NCBI RefSeq assembly: GCF_000306945.1
Contig: NC_018518.1
Location: 2,542,001 to 2,606,000, forward strand
Direction of reading: 5' to 3'
Length of the DNA stretch: 64,000 nucleotides
Source of the DNA: Bordetella pertussis 18323
GTDB lineage: Bacteria; Pseudomonadota; Gammaproteobacteria; Burkholderiales; Burkholderiaceae_B
Shown here: one piece after another, positions 47,533 to 57,987 of the stretch
Layout: every line of letters starts with the position of its first letter
How positions within the stretch are numbered: position 1 is the first letter of the stretch
Translations under genes and position numbers: made by a program
The notes under the pieces: model-generated
The model's database searches: none
The model's input: only the letters and a program-made list of their open reading frames with translations
What the model was told of the DNA's origin: nothing

Positions 47533-49763
47533 TCAGTAGCTCAGCTTGAACGTCAGCATGGCGGACCGCCCCGGGCCCAGCGCCGCGTAATGGCTGCGGT
47601 AGGTCTTGGCGTAATAGGTCTTGTCGAGCAGGTTGTAGACGTTCAACTGGGCCGTAAGGTGCTTGTTAAGCTGGTACGCCGCCATGGCGTCGAAGCGCCA
47701 GTACGCCGGCACCCAGCCGCCTTGGGCGTGCCGTCCTTGTTGTAGCCGGCATCTGCGTTGCCATAGACCTTGCTGCGATAGAACGCGCCGGCCCCCACGG
47801 TCAGTTCCGGCAGCAGCTTGTAGGTGCTCCAGATGCTGAATGCGTGCCGGGGCGCGCTGGGCAGCGGCTGGCCTTGCGCCCCGCTCTTATGGCTGGCCCT
47901 GACCAGCTTGCTGTCGAGCAGCGCGTAGCCGCCGTAGACGTCCCAGCGCGGCGTCAGGCTGCCCGCCACGCCCAGCTCCATGCCGGTGACGCGGCTCTTG
48001 CCGGCTGGTGCGCGCAGGCCTTCGGCGACTTCGATGCTGGTGTTCTTGCGCGTCTCGCGGAACATGGCGCCCGTCACCAGCAGCCGCCGGTCCAGCACCT
48101 GCCACTTGGTCCCGATCTCGATCGCCTCGCTGCGCTCCGGCTTGAGCTGCTGGCTTGTGCCGGAGATGCTGTCCGCCGGGGCGTAGTCGGACACGGCCGA
48201 CGGCGTGGACGCCGTGCCGTAACTCGCATACACCGAGCCGTCCGGACGAGGCTTGTAGACCAGGCCGAGCTGGTAGTTGAACAGGTTGTCGGTGCGCGCG
48301 GCACGCTCGTAGACGGGCGGCTTGGCGCCTCGTACCGGCAGGTTGCGTCCGCTGGTCTTGTAGTGGTCCCAGCGCAGGCCGAGATTCAGCTGCCACTGCT
48401 CGTCGAAGGCGATGGTGTCGAAACCGTACAGGGACAGGATGTCGGTGTGGTAGCGGGCCGGGTTATGGTTGCGCCGCACCGTTCCCGGGAAATCCACGTG
48501 CGGATCCGGATCCCGGAGCGAGGCGCACAGGGCGGGATTGTTGCCGTCCGTCACGGGCGAGCAAGGACTGGCGGCGTCGGGGATTTCTTGCTTGTAGCGG
48601 TCGCGACTGCGCCGGCTGGTGGCGAACTCCCCGCCCAGATCGAAGGTATGGCGCCACTGCCCCGTGTCGAATGTACCGCGCAGGTCGGTGCGGTTGGCGA
48701 AACTGTCGTTGACCTGGTAGCTGGCGCGCAGATTGCGGTACACCAGCCCCTTGGCCAGATCGGCGGTTTTCAGTTCGGGCATGGTGGTGATCTGCTCCAC
48801 CGTGGCACGCGAGTAGCGCGCCAGGTTCTCCACCTTGAAGCCATTGGCGAGGTCGTGCTCCCATTTGACGGTGGCGGCGTAGTCCTCGGTATCGCCGGAG
48901 TCGCGCCGCACCAGGCCGTAGAAGTTGCGGCGGCTGACGCCGATGGTCTCGGTGATCGGCGTGCCGGTGCGCGGATCGTACGGAATCGAATAATCGGGAA
49001 CCCGCCGGTGGCGATAGTGGTACAGGCCCAGCGTCACGCGGGTGGGGCCGCTCAGGCCCAGGCGCAGCGATGGCGCGATACCCACGCGGCTGAACTCGAC
49101 CGCCTTGTCGCGGCCCGGCACGGTGTCCCTGGTGCCCAGCAGGTTGAGGCGCAGCGCCGTGTTCTCGCCCAGCACCCAGTTGCCGTCTATGGTGCCTCGG
49201 TAGGTCTCGGCCGTCCCGATGCCGGCCTGGACTTCGGTGAAATCCTGGTTCCTGGGCGTCTTGGTGACGAGGTTGATGCTTCCGCCGGCGCCGCCGCGCC
49301 CGGAAAATACCGAATCGGGCCCCTTGACGACGTCGACCTGTTCCAGGTTGAAGGTATCGCGCGATTGCGTGCTGGGATCGCGCAGGCCGTCGACAAAAAG
49401 GCTGCTGGCCGAATTCTGGCCGCGGATGAACGGCAGGTCGCTGGCCGGACGGCCGCCTTCGCCGGCGGTCATCGATATCCCTGGCGCATTGCGCAGTACC
49501 GCTTCGAGGTCGCTGGCCCCCTGGTCCTGGATGAGCCGCTCAGGGATGACCTGCACCGTGCGCGGCGTGTCCGCCAGGGGCGCGGTGAACTTGGGCGACT
49601 GGGCGCTTTCCGGTTGATAGGACGAGTACTCGCCCTCGACCGTGACGGATGGCAGCTGGACCGCCGTGGACGCGGCCTGCGCCGCCGGCAGCAGGCCCAA
49701 CAGAGGCACTGCGATCGCAGCCGCGAGCGACTCGGGCATCGGATGGGAAGAGTAGAACTTCAT
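47533..49763 (-). pseudogene. bfrD: TonB-dependent siderophore receptor BfrD, frameshifted near the C-terminus
   Basis: A TonB-dependent receptor of about 743 residues when repaired, with signal peptide (LPAAQA), plug (GPDSVFSGRGGAGG) and barrel. The frame breaks after GTPKA at 47717/47718. Adding one base gives KARWVPAYWRFDAMAAYQL, matching the paralog bfrE (KARWVPSYWRFDAMAAYEF) and ending in FKLSY at 47533. As read, the last three to four barrel strands and the terminal aromatic residue needed for outer-membrane assembly are lost and the product stops at 47643. BfrD is an expressed surface protein in reference B. pertussis, so this may be a strain-specific loss or a sequence error. Confidence 0.85.
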
Positions 49764-50014
49764 GGGAATCCGCTATCGTCAACGAAACATGGAATGCGAC
49801 GCCCACCCGCCAAGCGGATACGGCGCTACGCCATGCTACGGACGACTGCCGCCGGCGCGGCCCCCTATCGGCCGCGCCGCCCCAAAACCAGATAGTCCCT
49901 ATCCGCCGCCACCCTCGATCCTTCCTTGGTGACAGGACAAATCTCTCAGCATCCACGCCATCTGTGGCAAATCCAAGCGACACCTGCCCCTCGGAACACT
50001 GGCCGGCGTAGGCG
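49764..50014. other. intergenic region upstream of bfrD
   Basis: About 250 bases between the bfrD start and the terminator after DUF2818. It holds no gene that can be supported. bfrD is known to be Bvg-activated in B. pertussis, but no clear BvgA-type heptad pair or Fur box could be picked out by eye. Confidence 0.5.
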
Positions 50015-50040
50015 AAAAAAAACCGCCTCATGGAGGCGGT
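50015..50040 (-). terminator. rho-independent terminator at the end of the nuo operon
   Basis: Minus-strand ACCGCCTC pairs with GAGGCGGT around a short loop and is followed by eight T residues, 24 bases after the DUF2818 stop. It marks the end of the complex I transcript. Confidence 0.93.
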
Positions 50041-50063
50041 ATCGCTGAAGCGGCGCGGCGGAT

Positions 50064-50393
50064 TCAAGCCCGGGCCGGGCGGCGCTTCTTGTAGAGATAG
50101 CGGTACACGAAGCCGGGATAGCCCAGGACCAGGAACAGGCTGAACGTAATGGCATAGAACTCCCAGGCCTGCGCAAAGCGGTTGCCCAGCTGCGCCTCGA
50201 AGGCGAAGCCGAGCAGCCCGACCACTGCGTACCAGACCAGCACTTCGCACAGTCTGAGCCAGAAAGGCTTGGGCGCATGAACGCCGGCCCGCTTGTACGG
50301 CAGCAGCGCGAACACCCGCTCGCTGAGAAACGGCAGATTGGCGCTGACCAGGGCCAGCGCAATCAACAGCCATACGGCGGCGGTCTGGTTCAC
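50064..50393 (-). CDS. DUF2818 inner-membrane protein
   Basis: A 109-residue protein with three hydrophobic segments (about residues 5-25, 45-65 and 80-98) and a basic tail, typical of DUF2818. It lies 16 bases after nuoN, before the operon terminator, an association common in betaproteobacteria. A role in complex I assembly or stability is a guess from position. Confidence 0.82.
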   Translation of the reverse strand: MNQTAAVWLLIALALVSANLPFLSERVFALLPYKRAGVHAPKPFWLRLCEVLVWYAVVGLLGFAFEAQLGNRFAQAWEFYAITFSLFLVLGYPGFVYRYLYKKRRPARA

Positions 50394-50409
50394 GCTCCTG
50401 CCCCGGCCA

Positions 50410-51894
50410 TCAGCCCAGCGACGCCTGGATCACCTGCACGCACAGCGCCATCAGGCCGCCCGGCAGAATGCCCAGCACCAGGATCAGCGCGCCGTTGAGC
50501 GACAGGATGCTGCGCTGGCCGGCCGTCACCGCCAAGGCGGCGGGCTGGTCGACCGGATCGTCGAAGTACACGACCTTGACCACGCGCAGGTAGTAGAAGG
50601 CGCCGATCAGCGAGAACATCACGGCGACGACCGCCAGCGCCACGTGGCCGGCCTCGACCAGCGCCTGCAGCACCGCCAGCTTGGCGTAGAAGCCCACCAG
50701 CGGCGGGATGCCGGCCAACGAGAACATCAGCAGCAAGACGATGGCGGCGTGCCACGGATTGCGCCGGTTCAAGCCCTTCAGGTCGTCGATCTGCTCGCAC
50801 TCGAACCCCTGGCGCGCCAGCAGCAGGATGATGCCGAAGGTGCCCAGCGTGGTCAGCACGTAGGTCAGCATGTAGAACAGGGCCGCGCCATAGGCGGAGG
50901 CCGCCGCGTCGGGCTTGCCGTCGACCACGCCGGCCATCAGGCCCAGCAGCACGAAGCCGGTGTGCGAGATGGTCGAATAGGCCAGCATGCGCTTGAAGTT
51001 GGTCTGGACGATGGCGGTCAGGTTGCCGATCGCCAGCGACAGCACGGCCAGGATCATGAGCATTGGCTGCCAATCGGCCGCCAGCCCGTGCAGGCCGTCG
51101 ACCAGCAGGCGCAGCGTGATGGCGAAGGCCGCCAGCTTGGGCGCGGCGCCCAGGATCAGCGTCACCGCCGTGGGCGAACCCTGGTAGACGTCGGGCAGCC
51201 ACATATGGAACGGCACGGCGCCCAGCTTGAAGGCCAGCCCGGAAACCAGGAACACCACGCCGAACACCAGCGGCAGCTGCTTGGCCTGGCCGGAGGCGAT
51301 GACCTCGGCGATCTTCGCCAGGTCGAGGTGGCCGGTGGCGCCATACACCATCGACATGCCGTACAGCAGGAAGCCCGACGCCAGCGCGCCCAGCACGAAG
51401 TACTTCATGGCGGCTTCGGTGGCGACCTTGTCTTCGCGGCGCAGCGCGATCAGCGCGTACAGCGCCAGCGACATCAGTTCCAGGCCGAGGTAGATGCTGA
51501 TCAGGTTGCCGGCCGAGATCATGACCATCTGGCCGAGCAAGGCGAACAGCGTCAGCACGTAGAGCTCGCCGCCGCGCTGCATCATGTCGCGCTGCTGCGC
51601 ATAGATGCGGCCATACACCAGGGTCGCGGCGACTGCGATGTACGAGGCGACCTTGAGCAGGTGCGCCAGGCTGTCGGTCACGTACAGGCCATTGAAGGTC
51701 TGGCCTTCGACGCCGTCGCGCCATTGCAGCAGGGACACCACGGTCAGCGCCGCCAGCGTGGCCAGCGTCAGGACGAACGTGGTCTTGCGTTCAGGATGGG
51801 AACTGACCGCGTCGATGAGCAGGATGGCCAGCCCGAGAACCAGCAGCAGGATCTCCGGGGTCGCCAGGGCAAAATCGAGATGGGATTGCATCAT
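50410..51894 (-). CDS. nuoN: NADH-quinone oxidoreductase subunit N
   Basis: A 494-residue antiporter-like membrane subunit of complex I, last of the three proton-channel subunits. It has about 14 hydrophobic segments and the conserved [18 protein letters not shown] segment. The order nuoM - nuoN with a 10-base gap and DUF2818 after it fits betaproteobacterial operons. Confidence 0.95.
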   Translation of the reverse strand: MMQSHLDFALATPEILLLVLGLAILLIDAVSSHPERKTTFVLTLATLAALTVVSLLQWRDGVEGQTFNGLYVTDSLAHLLKVASYIAVAATLVYGRIYAQQRDMMQRGGELYVLTLFALLGQMVMISAGNLISIYLGLELMSLALYALIALRREDKVATEAAMKYFVLGALASGFLLYGMSMVYGATGHLDLAKIAEVIASGQAKQLPLVFGVVFLVSGLAFKLGAVPFHMWLPDVYQGSPTAVTLILGAAPKLAAFAITLRLLVDGLHGLAADWQPMLMILAVLSLAIGNLTAIVQTNFKRMLAYSTISHTGFVLLGLMAGVVDGKPDAAASAYGAALFYMLTYVLTTLGTFGIILLLARQGFECEQIDDLKGLNRRNPWHAAIVLLLMFSLAGIPPLVGFYAKLAVLQALVEAGHVALAVVAVMFSLIGAFYYLRVVKVVYFDDPVDQPAALAVTAGQRSILSLNGALILVLGILPGGLMALCVQVIQASLG

Positions 51895-51904
51895 TGTCCA
51901 GGTC

Positions 51905-53392
51905 TTACAGTTTCGAGACAGCCACGTGTTGCAGCAGGGCCTCGACCGAAACGTGCATCACGTCGGTAAAGGGCTTGGGGTAGATCCCCATGAACAACAC
52001 GGCGATCGCCATGACGCCGAGAATCAGGAATTCCCGGCCGCTGAGGTCCGTCATTTCGCGCACGCGGTCGTTGCCGATGTCGCCGAAGGCAACGCGCTTG
52101 AGCATCCACAGCGAATACGACGCGCCCAGGATCAGCGCGGTGGCGGTCAGCAGGCCGATCCAGAAGTTGTACTCGACCGCGCCCATGATGACCAGGAACT
52201 CGCCCACGAAACCGCTGGTGGCCGGCAGGCCGCTGTTGGCCATCGAAAACAGCACGAAGAACGTGACGAAGCGGGGCATGACGTTGACCACGCCGCCGTA
52301 GTCGGCGATGCGGCGCGAGTGCATGCGGTCGTACAGCACGCCAATGCACAGGAACATGGCGCCCGAAACGAACCCGTGCGAAATCATCTGCACGATGGCC
52401 CCTTCGAGGCCGGCCGTGTTGAAGATGAAAAAGCCCAGCGTCACGAAGCCCATGTGGGCCACCGACGAATAGGCAACCAGCTTCTTCATGTCATCCTGGA
52501 CGATGGCGACCAGGCCGATGTAGATGACCGCGATCAGCGACAGCGCGATCATCAGGCCGGCCAGGCCGTGCGAGGCGTCGGGCGCGATCGGCAGCGAAAA
52601 GCGCAGGAAACCGTAGGCGCCCAGCTTGAGCATGATGGCGGCCAGCACGACCGAACCGCCCGTCGGCGCCTCGACGTGCGCGTCGGGCAGCCAGGTATGC
52701 ACCGGCCACATCGGCACCTTGACCGCGAAGGCGGCCAGCAGCGCGACGAAGATCAGCACCTGCGGCGTGTAGCCCAGCTTGGTCTGGTGCCAGGTCTGGA
52801 TGTCGAACGAACCGCCCGACACGTTCCACAGGTAGACGAAGGCCACCAGCGTCAGCAGCGAGCCCAGCAGCGTGTACAGGAAGAACTTGAACGCCGCGTA
52901 CACGCGGTTGGGTCCGCCCCACACGCCGATGATGATGTACATCGGGATCAGGGTCGCTTCGAAGAACACGTAGAACAGCATGCCGTCGAGCGCGGCGAAC
53001 ACGCCCACCATCAGGCCCGACAGGATCAGGAAGGCGGCCATGTACTGCGCCACGCGGCTGGTGATCACCTGCCAGCCGGCGCCCACCACGATGATAGTGA
53101 TGAAGGCCGTCAGCAGCACGAACCACAGCGAGATGCCGTCGATGCCGAGATGGTAGTTGACGTTGAAGGCCTCGATCCAGGACGCCTTCTCGACGAACTG
53201 CATCTGCGCCGTACCGGCTTCGAAACCCGTATAGAGGGGAATCGTGACCAGGAAGCCCGCCAGCGCGCCGATCAGCGACAAGCCCCGCGTCAGGCCGGGA
53301 CGGTCGTCGCGGCCCAGCGCCAGCACCAGCAGACCGAATACGATCGGAACAAAGATCGCAAGCGTAAGCCAGGGGAAGTTGTTGGATGCCAT
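51905..53392 (-). CDS. nuoM: NADH-quinone oxidoreductase subunit M
   Basis: A 495-residue antiporter-like proton-channel subunit. [19 protein letters not shown] and the [17 protein letters not shown] segment are diagnostic, with about 14 membrane helices. Three in-frame ATGs compete (53407, 53404 and 53392), the first two overlapping the nuoL stop; the last is chosen from homolog length but no ribosome site decides. Coupled translation with nuoL is likely. Confidence 0.93.
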   Translation of the reverse strand: MASNNFPWLTLAIFVPIVFGLLVLALGRDDRPGLTRGLSLIGALAGFLVTIPLYTGFEAGTAQMQFVEKASWIEAFNVNYHLGIDGISLWFVLLTAFITIIVVGAGWQVITSRVAQYMAAFLILSGLMVGVFAALDGMLFYVFFEATLIPMYIIIGVWGGPNRVYAAFKFFLYTLLGSLLTLVAFVYLWNVSGGSFDIQTWHQTKLGYTPQVLIFVALLAAFAVKVPMWPVHTWLPDAHVEAPTGGSVVLAAIMLKLGAYGFLRFSLPIAPDASHGLAGLMIALSLIAVIYIGLVAIVQDDMKKLVAYSSVAHMGFVTLGFFIFNTAGLEGAIVQMISHGFVSGAMFLCIGVLYDRMHSRRIADYGGVVNVMPRFVTFFVLFSMANSGLPATSGFVGEFLVIMGAVEYNFWIGLLTATALILGASYSLWMLKRVAFGDIGNDRVREMTDLSGREFLILGVMAIAVLFMGIYPKPFTDVMHVSVEALLQHVAVSKL

Positions 53393-53403
53393 GTCGCTTG
53401 CCA

Positions 53404-55416
53404 TCATTGGGGAATCAGCACAAAGAAAGTTACCAGCGCCATGATGCCGATGATCATCGCGAACGCGTAGTGATAGATGAAGCCGGACTGCAGATGGCGG
53501 CTGATCGCGGCCACCCAGCCCACCACGCGGGCGCTGCCGTTGACGAGCACGCCGTCGATGATGCCGCGGTCGCCGGTCTGCCACAGGCCGTAGCCCAGGC
53601 ACCGCGCGCCACGGGCGATGATCTGCTCGTTGATCCAGTCGACGTAGTACTTGTTCTCGAGCAGCTTGTACACGCCCGAGAAGGTGGACTGGATCGCGGC
53701 CGGCATCCTCGGATTGATCAGGTAGCAGTACCAGGCGATGACGGCGCCGGCGACCACCAGCCAGAACGGCACGGTCTGCACGGAGTGCAGGCCGAAGGCC
53801 ACCCAGCCGTGCCACTCGTGGCCCAGCTCGGCCATGGCCGGATGCTGCGGCAGCACCTTGATCACGCCGTCGAAGAACTTGCCGAACAGCATGGGTTCGA
53901 CCACCCAGGCGCCGATCAGCACCGACGGGATGGCCAGCAGCACCAGCGGCAGCGTCACCACCCACGGCGACTCGTGCGGCGTGCCGCCGTGATGGCCGTG
54001 GTCGTCATGGTGCGCGTCGCCATGGTGGCCGTGGCCATGGGCGTCGAAACGCTCCTTGCCGTGGAACACCAGGAAATATACGCGGAACGAGTACAGCGAG
54101 GTGACGAACACGCCGATCAGCGTCGAGTAATAGGCGAAGCTGGCGCCCCACACGTTGGCCGCGCCCGCGGCCTCGATGATGTGTTCCTTCGAGTAGAAAC
54201 CGGAGAAGAACGGCGTGCCGACCAGCGCCAGCGTGCCCAGCAGGAAGGTGATCCAGGTAATGGGCATGTACTTGCGCAGGCCGCCCATGTTGCGGATGTC
54301 CTGGTCATGGTGCATGCCGATGATGACCGAGCCCGCGCCCAGGAACAGCAGCGCCTTGAAGAAAGCGTGGGTCATCAGGTGGAAGATCGCCACCGAGTAG
54401 GCCGAGGCGCCCAGCGCGACGGTCATGTAGCCCAGTTGCGACAGCGTCGAGTACGCCACGACGCGCTTGATGTCGTTCTGGATGATGCCCAGGATGCCCA
54501 GGAACAGCGCGCCGATGGCGCCGATCACGATGACGAACGACAGCGCGGTGTCCGACAGCTCGAACAGCGGCGAAAAGCGCGCCACCATGAAGATGCCCGC
54601 CGTCACCATGGTGGCGGCGTGGATCAGGGCGGAAATCGGCGTCGGGCCTTCCATCGAATCCGGCAGCCAGGCATGCAGCGGCACCTGGGCCGACTTGCCC
54701 ATCGCGCCGATGAACAGGCAGATGCAGGCGACCGTCAGCAGCATCCAGTCGGTGCCCGGCAGGGTTTCGCCGGCCAGCTTGTCGGCCTGGGCGAACACGT
54801 CGGCGTAATGCATGGTGCCGGCGTACGCGAACAGCAGGCCGATGCCCAGCACGAAGCCGAAGTCGCCGACCCGGTTGATCAGGAACGCCTTCATGTTGGC
54901 GAAGATCGCGGTCGGGCGGGTGTACCAGAAGCCGATCAGCAGATAGGACACCAGGCCCACGGCTTCCCAGCCGAAGAACAGCTGCACCATGTTGTTCGAC
55001 ATCACCAGCATCAGCATGGAGAACGTGAACAGCGAGATGTAGGCGAAGAAGCGCTGGTAGCCCGGATCGTCGGCCATGTAGCCGATGGTGTAGATGTGCA
55101 CCATCAGCGAGACCGAGGTCACCACGACCATCATCATGGCCGACAGCGGATCGATCAGGAAACCGATTTCCAGCTTGGTCTGGCCGATCAGGCTCCAGGT
55201 ATAGACCGTGCCGTCGTAGGTATGGCCGTCGAGCACGTCGCCCAGCACCACGAACGAGCCGATGGTGGAGATGAGCACGCCCAGGATGGTGATGACGTGC
55301 GAGCCGCGGCGGCCGATGGGACGGCCCAGGAATCCGGTGCCGAACTGGCCGGCGAGAATCGCGCCGACCAGCGGAGCCAGCGCGATGAGCAAGTAGAGAT
55401 TGGGTGAGCTAGACAT
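53404..55416 (-). CDS. nuoL: NADH-quinone oxidoreductase subunit L
   Basis: A 670-residue proton-channel subunit with about 16 membrane helices and the long lateral helix expected near the C-terminus. GAMGKSAQVPLHAWLPDSMEGPTP is the NuoL signature. A His-rich loop around residues 470-485 (a HGHHGDAHHDDHGHH type stretch) is notable. The stop overlaps the first possible nuoM ATG. Confidence 0.95.
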   Translation of the reverse strand: MSSSPNLYLLIALAPLVGAILAGQFGTGFLGRPIGRRGSHVITILGVLISTIGSFVVLGDVLDGHTYDGTVYTWSLIGQTKLEIGFLIDPLSAMMMVVVTSVSLMVHIYTIGYMADDPGYQRFFAYISLFTFSMLMLVMSNNMVQLFFGWEAVGLVSYLLIGFWYTRPTAIFANMKAFLINRVGDFGFVLGIGLLFAYAGTMHYADVFAQADKLAGETLPGTDWMLLTVACICLFIGAMGKSAQVPLHAWLPDSMEGPTPISALIHAATMVTAGIFMVARFSPLFELSDTALSFVIVIGAIGALFLGILGIIQNDIKRVVAYSTLSQLGYMTVALGASAYSVAIFHLMTHAFFKALLFLGAGSVIIGMHHDQDIRNMGGLRKYMPITWITFLLGTLALVGTPFFSGFYSKEHIIEAAGAANVWGASFAYYSTLIGVFVTSLYSFRVYFLVFHGKERFDAHGHGHHGDAHHDDHGHHGGTPHESPWVVTLPLVLLAIPSVLIGAWVVEPMLFGKFFDGVIKVLPQHPAMAELGHEWHGWVAFGLHSVQTVPFWLVVAGAVIAWYCYLINPRMPAAIQSTFSGVYKLLENKYYVDWINEQIIARGARCLGYGLWQTGDRGIIDGVLVNGSARVVGWVAAISRHLQSGFIYHYAFAMIIGIMALVTFFVLIPQ

Positions 55417-55433
55417 TTTCTTCCAATACCCCG

Positions 55434-55742
55434 TCAGCCCTTGAGGCGATCGAGTTCGTCAACGTTGATCGTGTTCAGGTTGCGGAACAGCAGTACCAGG
55501 ATCGCCAGGCCGATGGCGGCCTCGGCGGCCGCGACGGTCAGGATGAAGAACACGAACACCTGGCCGGCGATGTCGCCGAACCAGCTCGAGAACGCCACGA
55601 AGTTCATGTTGACGGCCAGGAGCACCAGCTCGATGGACATCAGCAGAATGATCAGGTTACGGCGGTTGAGGAAGATGCCGAAGATGCCGATGGCGAAGAG
55701 AATCGCCCCCAGGATCAGGTAGTGGGCCAGCGTCAGCGTCAT
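55434..55742 (-). CDS. nuoK: NADH-quinone oxidoreductase subunit K
   Basis: A 102-residue membrane subunit of complex I with three helices and the conserved membrane Glu residues in [13 protein letters not shown] and [12 protein letters not shown]. Start overlaps the nuoJ stop (ATGA). Ends 17 bases before nuoL. Confidence 0.96.
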   Translation of the reverse strand: MTLTLAHYLILGAILFAIGIFGIFLNRRNLIILLMSIELVLLAVNMNFVAFSSWFGDIAGQVFVFFILTVAAAEAAIGLAILVLLFRNLNTINVDELDRLKG

Positions 55743-56386
55743 TGTTGTTCTCCTTGGGCATCCGCGGACGGCGAGGCCACGCGAGCCTGGGCACGGTCGC
55801 TCTGCGCGGTCATCTTCACCATGCGGAAGCGGTCTTTCGCGCGCACGCGCACGGCGGCGACCGGGTCGTTGTACTTGGCGTCGCGACGGCGGCGCAGGGT
55901 CAGCGCGATGGCCGCCACCATGCCTACCAGCAGCAGCGCCGCGCCCACTTCGATGGCGTAGACGTACTGGGTGTACATGACTTCGCCCAGCGCGCGGGCG
56001 TTGTTGTAGTCGCCGGCGACAGGGGCCTGCGGGCCGGCGCCATACCAGGTGGAGCCCAGCACGAAGGCCATTTCCAGCACCAGCACCACGCCGATGACCA
56101 GGCCCAGCGGCAGATAGGTCTTGAGCCCGTCGCGCAGGCTGTCGATGCGGATATCGAGCATCATCACGACGAACAGGAACAGCACCATCACGGCGCCGAC
56201 GTAGACCAGCACCAGCAACAGCGCCAGGAACTCCGCGCCCAGCAGCATCCAGATCATGGCGGCGTTGGCAAACGCCAGGATCAGGTGCAGGACGGCGGTG
56301 ACGGGGCTGCGCGCCGTGATCACGCGGAAAGCGGCGATCACCAGGACGAAAGCCAGTATGTAGAACAGGACGGTAGTAAATGTCAT
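55739..56386 (-). CDS. nuoJ: NADH-quinone oxidoreductase subunit J
   Basis: A 215-residue membrane subunit with five helices and the [15 protein letters not shown] segment that forms the pi-bulge helix in the proton path. A longer, charged C-terminal tail than in E. coli (about 40 residues, with DRFRMVK) is present. Overlaps nuoK by 4 bases. Confidence 0.95.
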   Translation of the reverse strand: MTFTTVLFYILAFVLVIAAFRVITARSPVTAVLHLILAFANAAMIWMLLGAEFLALLLVLVYVGAVMVLFLFVVMMLDIRIDSLRDGLKTYLPLGLVIGVVLVLEMAFVLGSTWYGAGPQAPVAGDYNNARALGEVMYTQYVYAIEVGAALLLVGMVAAIALTLRRRRDAKYNDPVAAVRVRAKDRFRMVKMTAQSDRAQARVASPSADAQGEQQ

Positions 56387-56403
56387 GGATCAGACCCTGG
56401 CGA

Positions 56404-56892
56404 TCAACGGTAAGGCGCGTCTTCGGCCCGACGGCGGGCGATTTCGGCTTCGTAGCGGTCGCCGACGGCAAGCAGCATGTCCTTGGTGAAGTAAAGATCG
56501 CCGCGCTTCTCGCCGTGGTACTCGTGGATGTGGGTTTCCACGATCGAGTCCACCGGGCAGCTCTCTTCACAGAAACCGCAGAAAATGCACTTGGTGAGAT
56601 CGATGTCGTAGCGCGTGGTACGGCGGGTGCCGTCGTCGCGCTGCTCCGATTCGATGGTGATGGCCAGCGCCGGGCAGACCGCCTCGCACAGTTTGCACGC
56701 GATGCAGCGCTCCTCCCCGTTGGGATAGCGGCGCAGCGCATGCAACCCGCGAAAGCGTGCCGAGGTCGGCGTCTTTTCCATCGGGTAGCGCAGGGTGACC
56801 TTGCGCTTGAAAAAATACTTGCCCGTCAGGCGCAAGCCCTTGAACAACTCGGTCAGCAGCAGGCTACCGAAAAAATCCTTGATCGCTTCCAT
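56404..56892 (-). CDS. nuoI: NADH-quinone oxidoreductase subunit I
   Basis: A 162-residue peripheral-arm subunit with two [4Fe-4S] clusters bound by [12 protein letters not shown] and [12 protein letters not shown]. These pass electrons toward the quinone site. It lies between nuoH and nuoJ as usual. Confidence 0.97.
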   Translation of the reverse strand: MEAIKDFFGSLLLTELFKGLRLTGKYFFKRKVTLRYPMEKTPTSARFRGLHALRRYPNGEERCIACKLCEAVCPALAITIESEQRDDGTRRTTRYDIDLTKCIFCGFCEESCPVDSIVETHIHEYHGEKRGDLYFTKDMLLAVGDRYEAEIARRRAEDAPYR

Positions 56893-56913
56893 TTCCAGCC
56901 TCAGCCTGACGCA

Positions 56914-57987
56914 TCAGCGCCAAATGTTCCAGGGCGTCTGCATCCAGATCGCCAAGACGACCAGCCACACGCCGGTCAGCGGGATGAAGATCTTCCAACC
57001 CAAGCGCATGATCTGGTCGTAGCGGTAGCGCGGGAACGACGCGCGGAACCACACGAACATCGAAACCACGCAGAAGGTCTTGATGCCCAGCCAGATCCAG
57101 CCCGGAATCCAGTTCAGCGGCGCGATGTCGATCGGCGACATCCAGCCGCCCAGGAACATGATCGCGGCCATGCACGACAGCAGGATCATGTTGGCGTATT
57201 CACCCAGGAAGAACAGCGCGAAGGCCATGCCCGAGTACTCGACCATGTGGCCGGCCACGATTTCGGACTCGCCCTCGACCACGTCGAACGGGTGGCGGTT
57301 GGTTTCGGCCACGGCCGAAATCACGTAGATGATGAACAGCGGCAACAGCGGCAGCCAGTTCCAGGACAGGAACGTCAGGCCACGCTCGGCGAACCAGCCA
57401 CGGCCCTGCCCCAGCACGATTTCGCTCATGTTCAGGCTGCCCGACACCAGCAGCACGCTGACCAGCACGAAGCCGATGGCCAGCTCGTACGACACCATCT
57501 GCGCCGAGGCGCGCAGCGCGCCCAGGAAGGCGTACTTGGAGTTCGAGGCCCAGCCGGCCACGATCACGCCATACACGCCGATCGAGGTGATCGCCATGAT
57601 GTACAGCAGTCCGGCGTTGACGTTGGCCAGCACCACCTCGGGGCCGAACGGCACGACGGCCCAGGCGGCCAGCGCCGGCATCAGCGTCACCACGGGCGCC
57701 ACCACGAACAGCACCTTGTTGGCGGCGCTGGGCACCACCACTTCCTTGGTCAGCAGCTTGAACACGTCGGCGAACGGCTGCAGCAGGCCCTTGAAGCCGA
57801 CCCGGGTCGGCCCCAGGCGCACGTGCATCGCGCCGATCATCTTGCGCTCCCAGTACGTCAGGTACGCCACGCACAGAATGATGGGCACGGCGATCACGAC
57901 GATCTTGACGAGCGACCAGACCACCATCCACGCCACGGGGCCCAGCAGTGCCTGACCGTGGCTTTCGAGAACATTAAGCCATTCCAT
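56914..57987 (-). CDS. nuoH: NADH-quinone oxidoreductase subunit H
   Basis: A 357-residue membrane subunit with about eight helices that forms the quinone chamber. [21 protein letters not shown] and the acidic loop [19 protein letters not shown] are conserved marks. The start ATG overlaps the nuoG stop (TGATG). Confidence 0.97.
   Translation of the reverse strand: MEWLNVLESHGQALLGPVAWMVVWSLVKIVVIAVPIILCVAYLTYWERKMIGAMHVRLGPTRVGFKGLLQPFADVFKLLTKEVVVPSAANKVLFVVAPVVTLMPALAAWAVVPFGPEVVLANVNAGLLYIMAITSIGVYGVIVAGWASNSKYAFLGALRASAQMVSYELAIGFVLVSVLLVSGSLNMSEIVLGQGRGWFAERGLTFLSWNWLPLLPLFIIYVISAVAETNRHPFDVVEGESEIVAGHMVEYSGMAFALFFLGEYANMILLSCMAAIMFLGGWMSPIDIAPLNWIPGWIWLGIKTFCVVSMFVWFRASFPRYRYDQIMRLGWKIFIPLTGVWLVVLAIWMQTPWNIWR

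Noticed and set aside
53386..55407. 673-codon plus-strand frame opposite nuoL
   Set aside because: Antisense of a well-conserved complex I gene; composition dominated by His, Arg, Asp and Gln.
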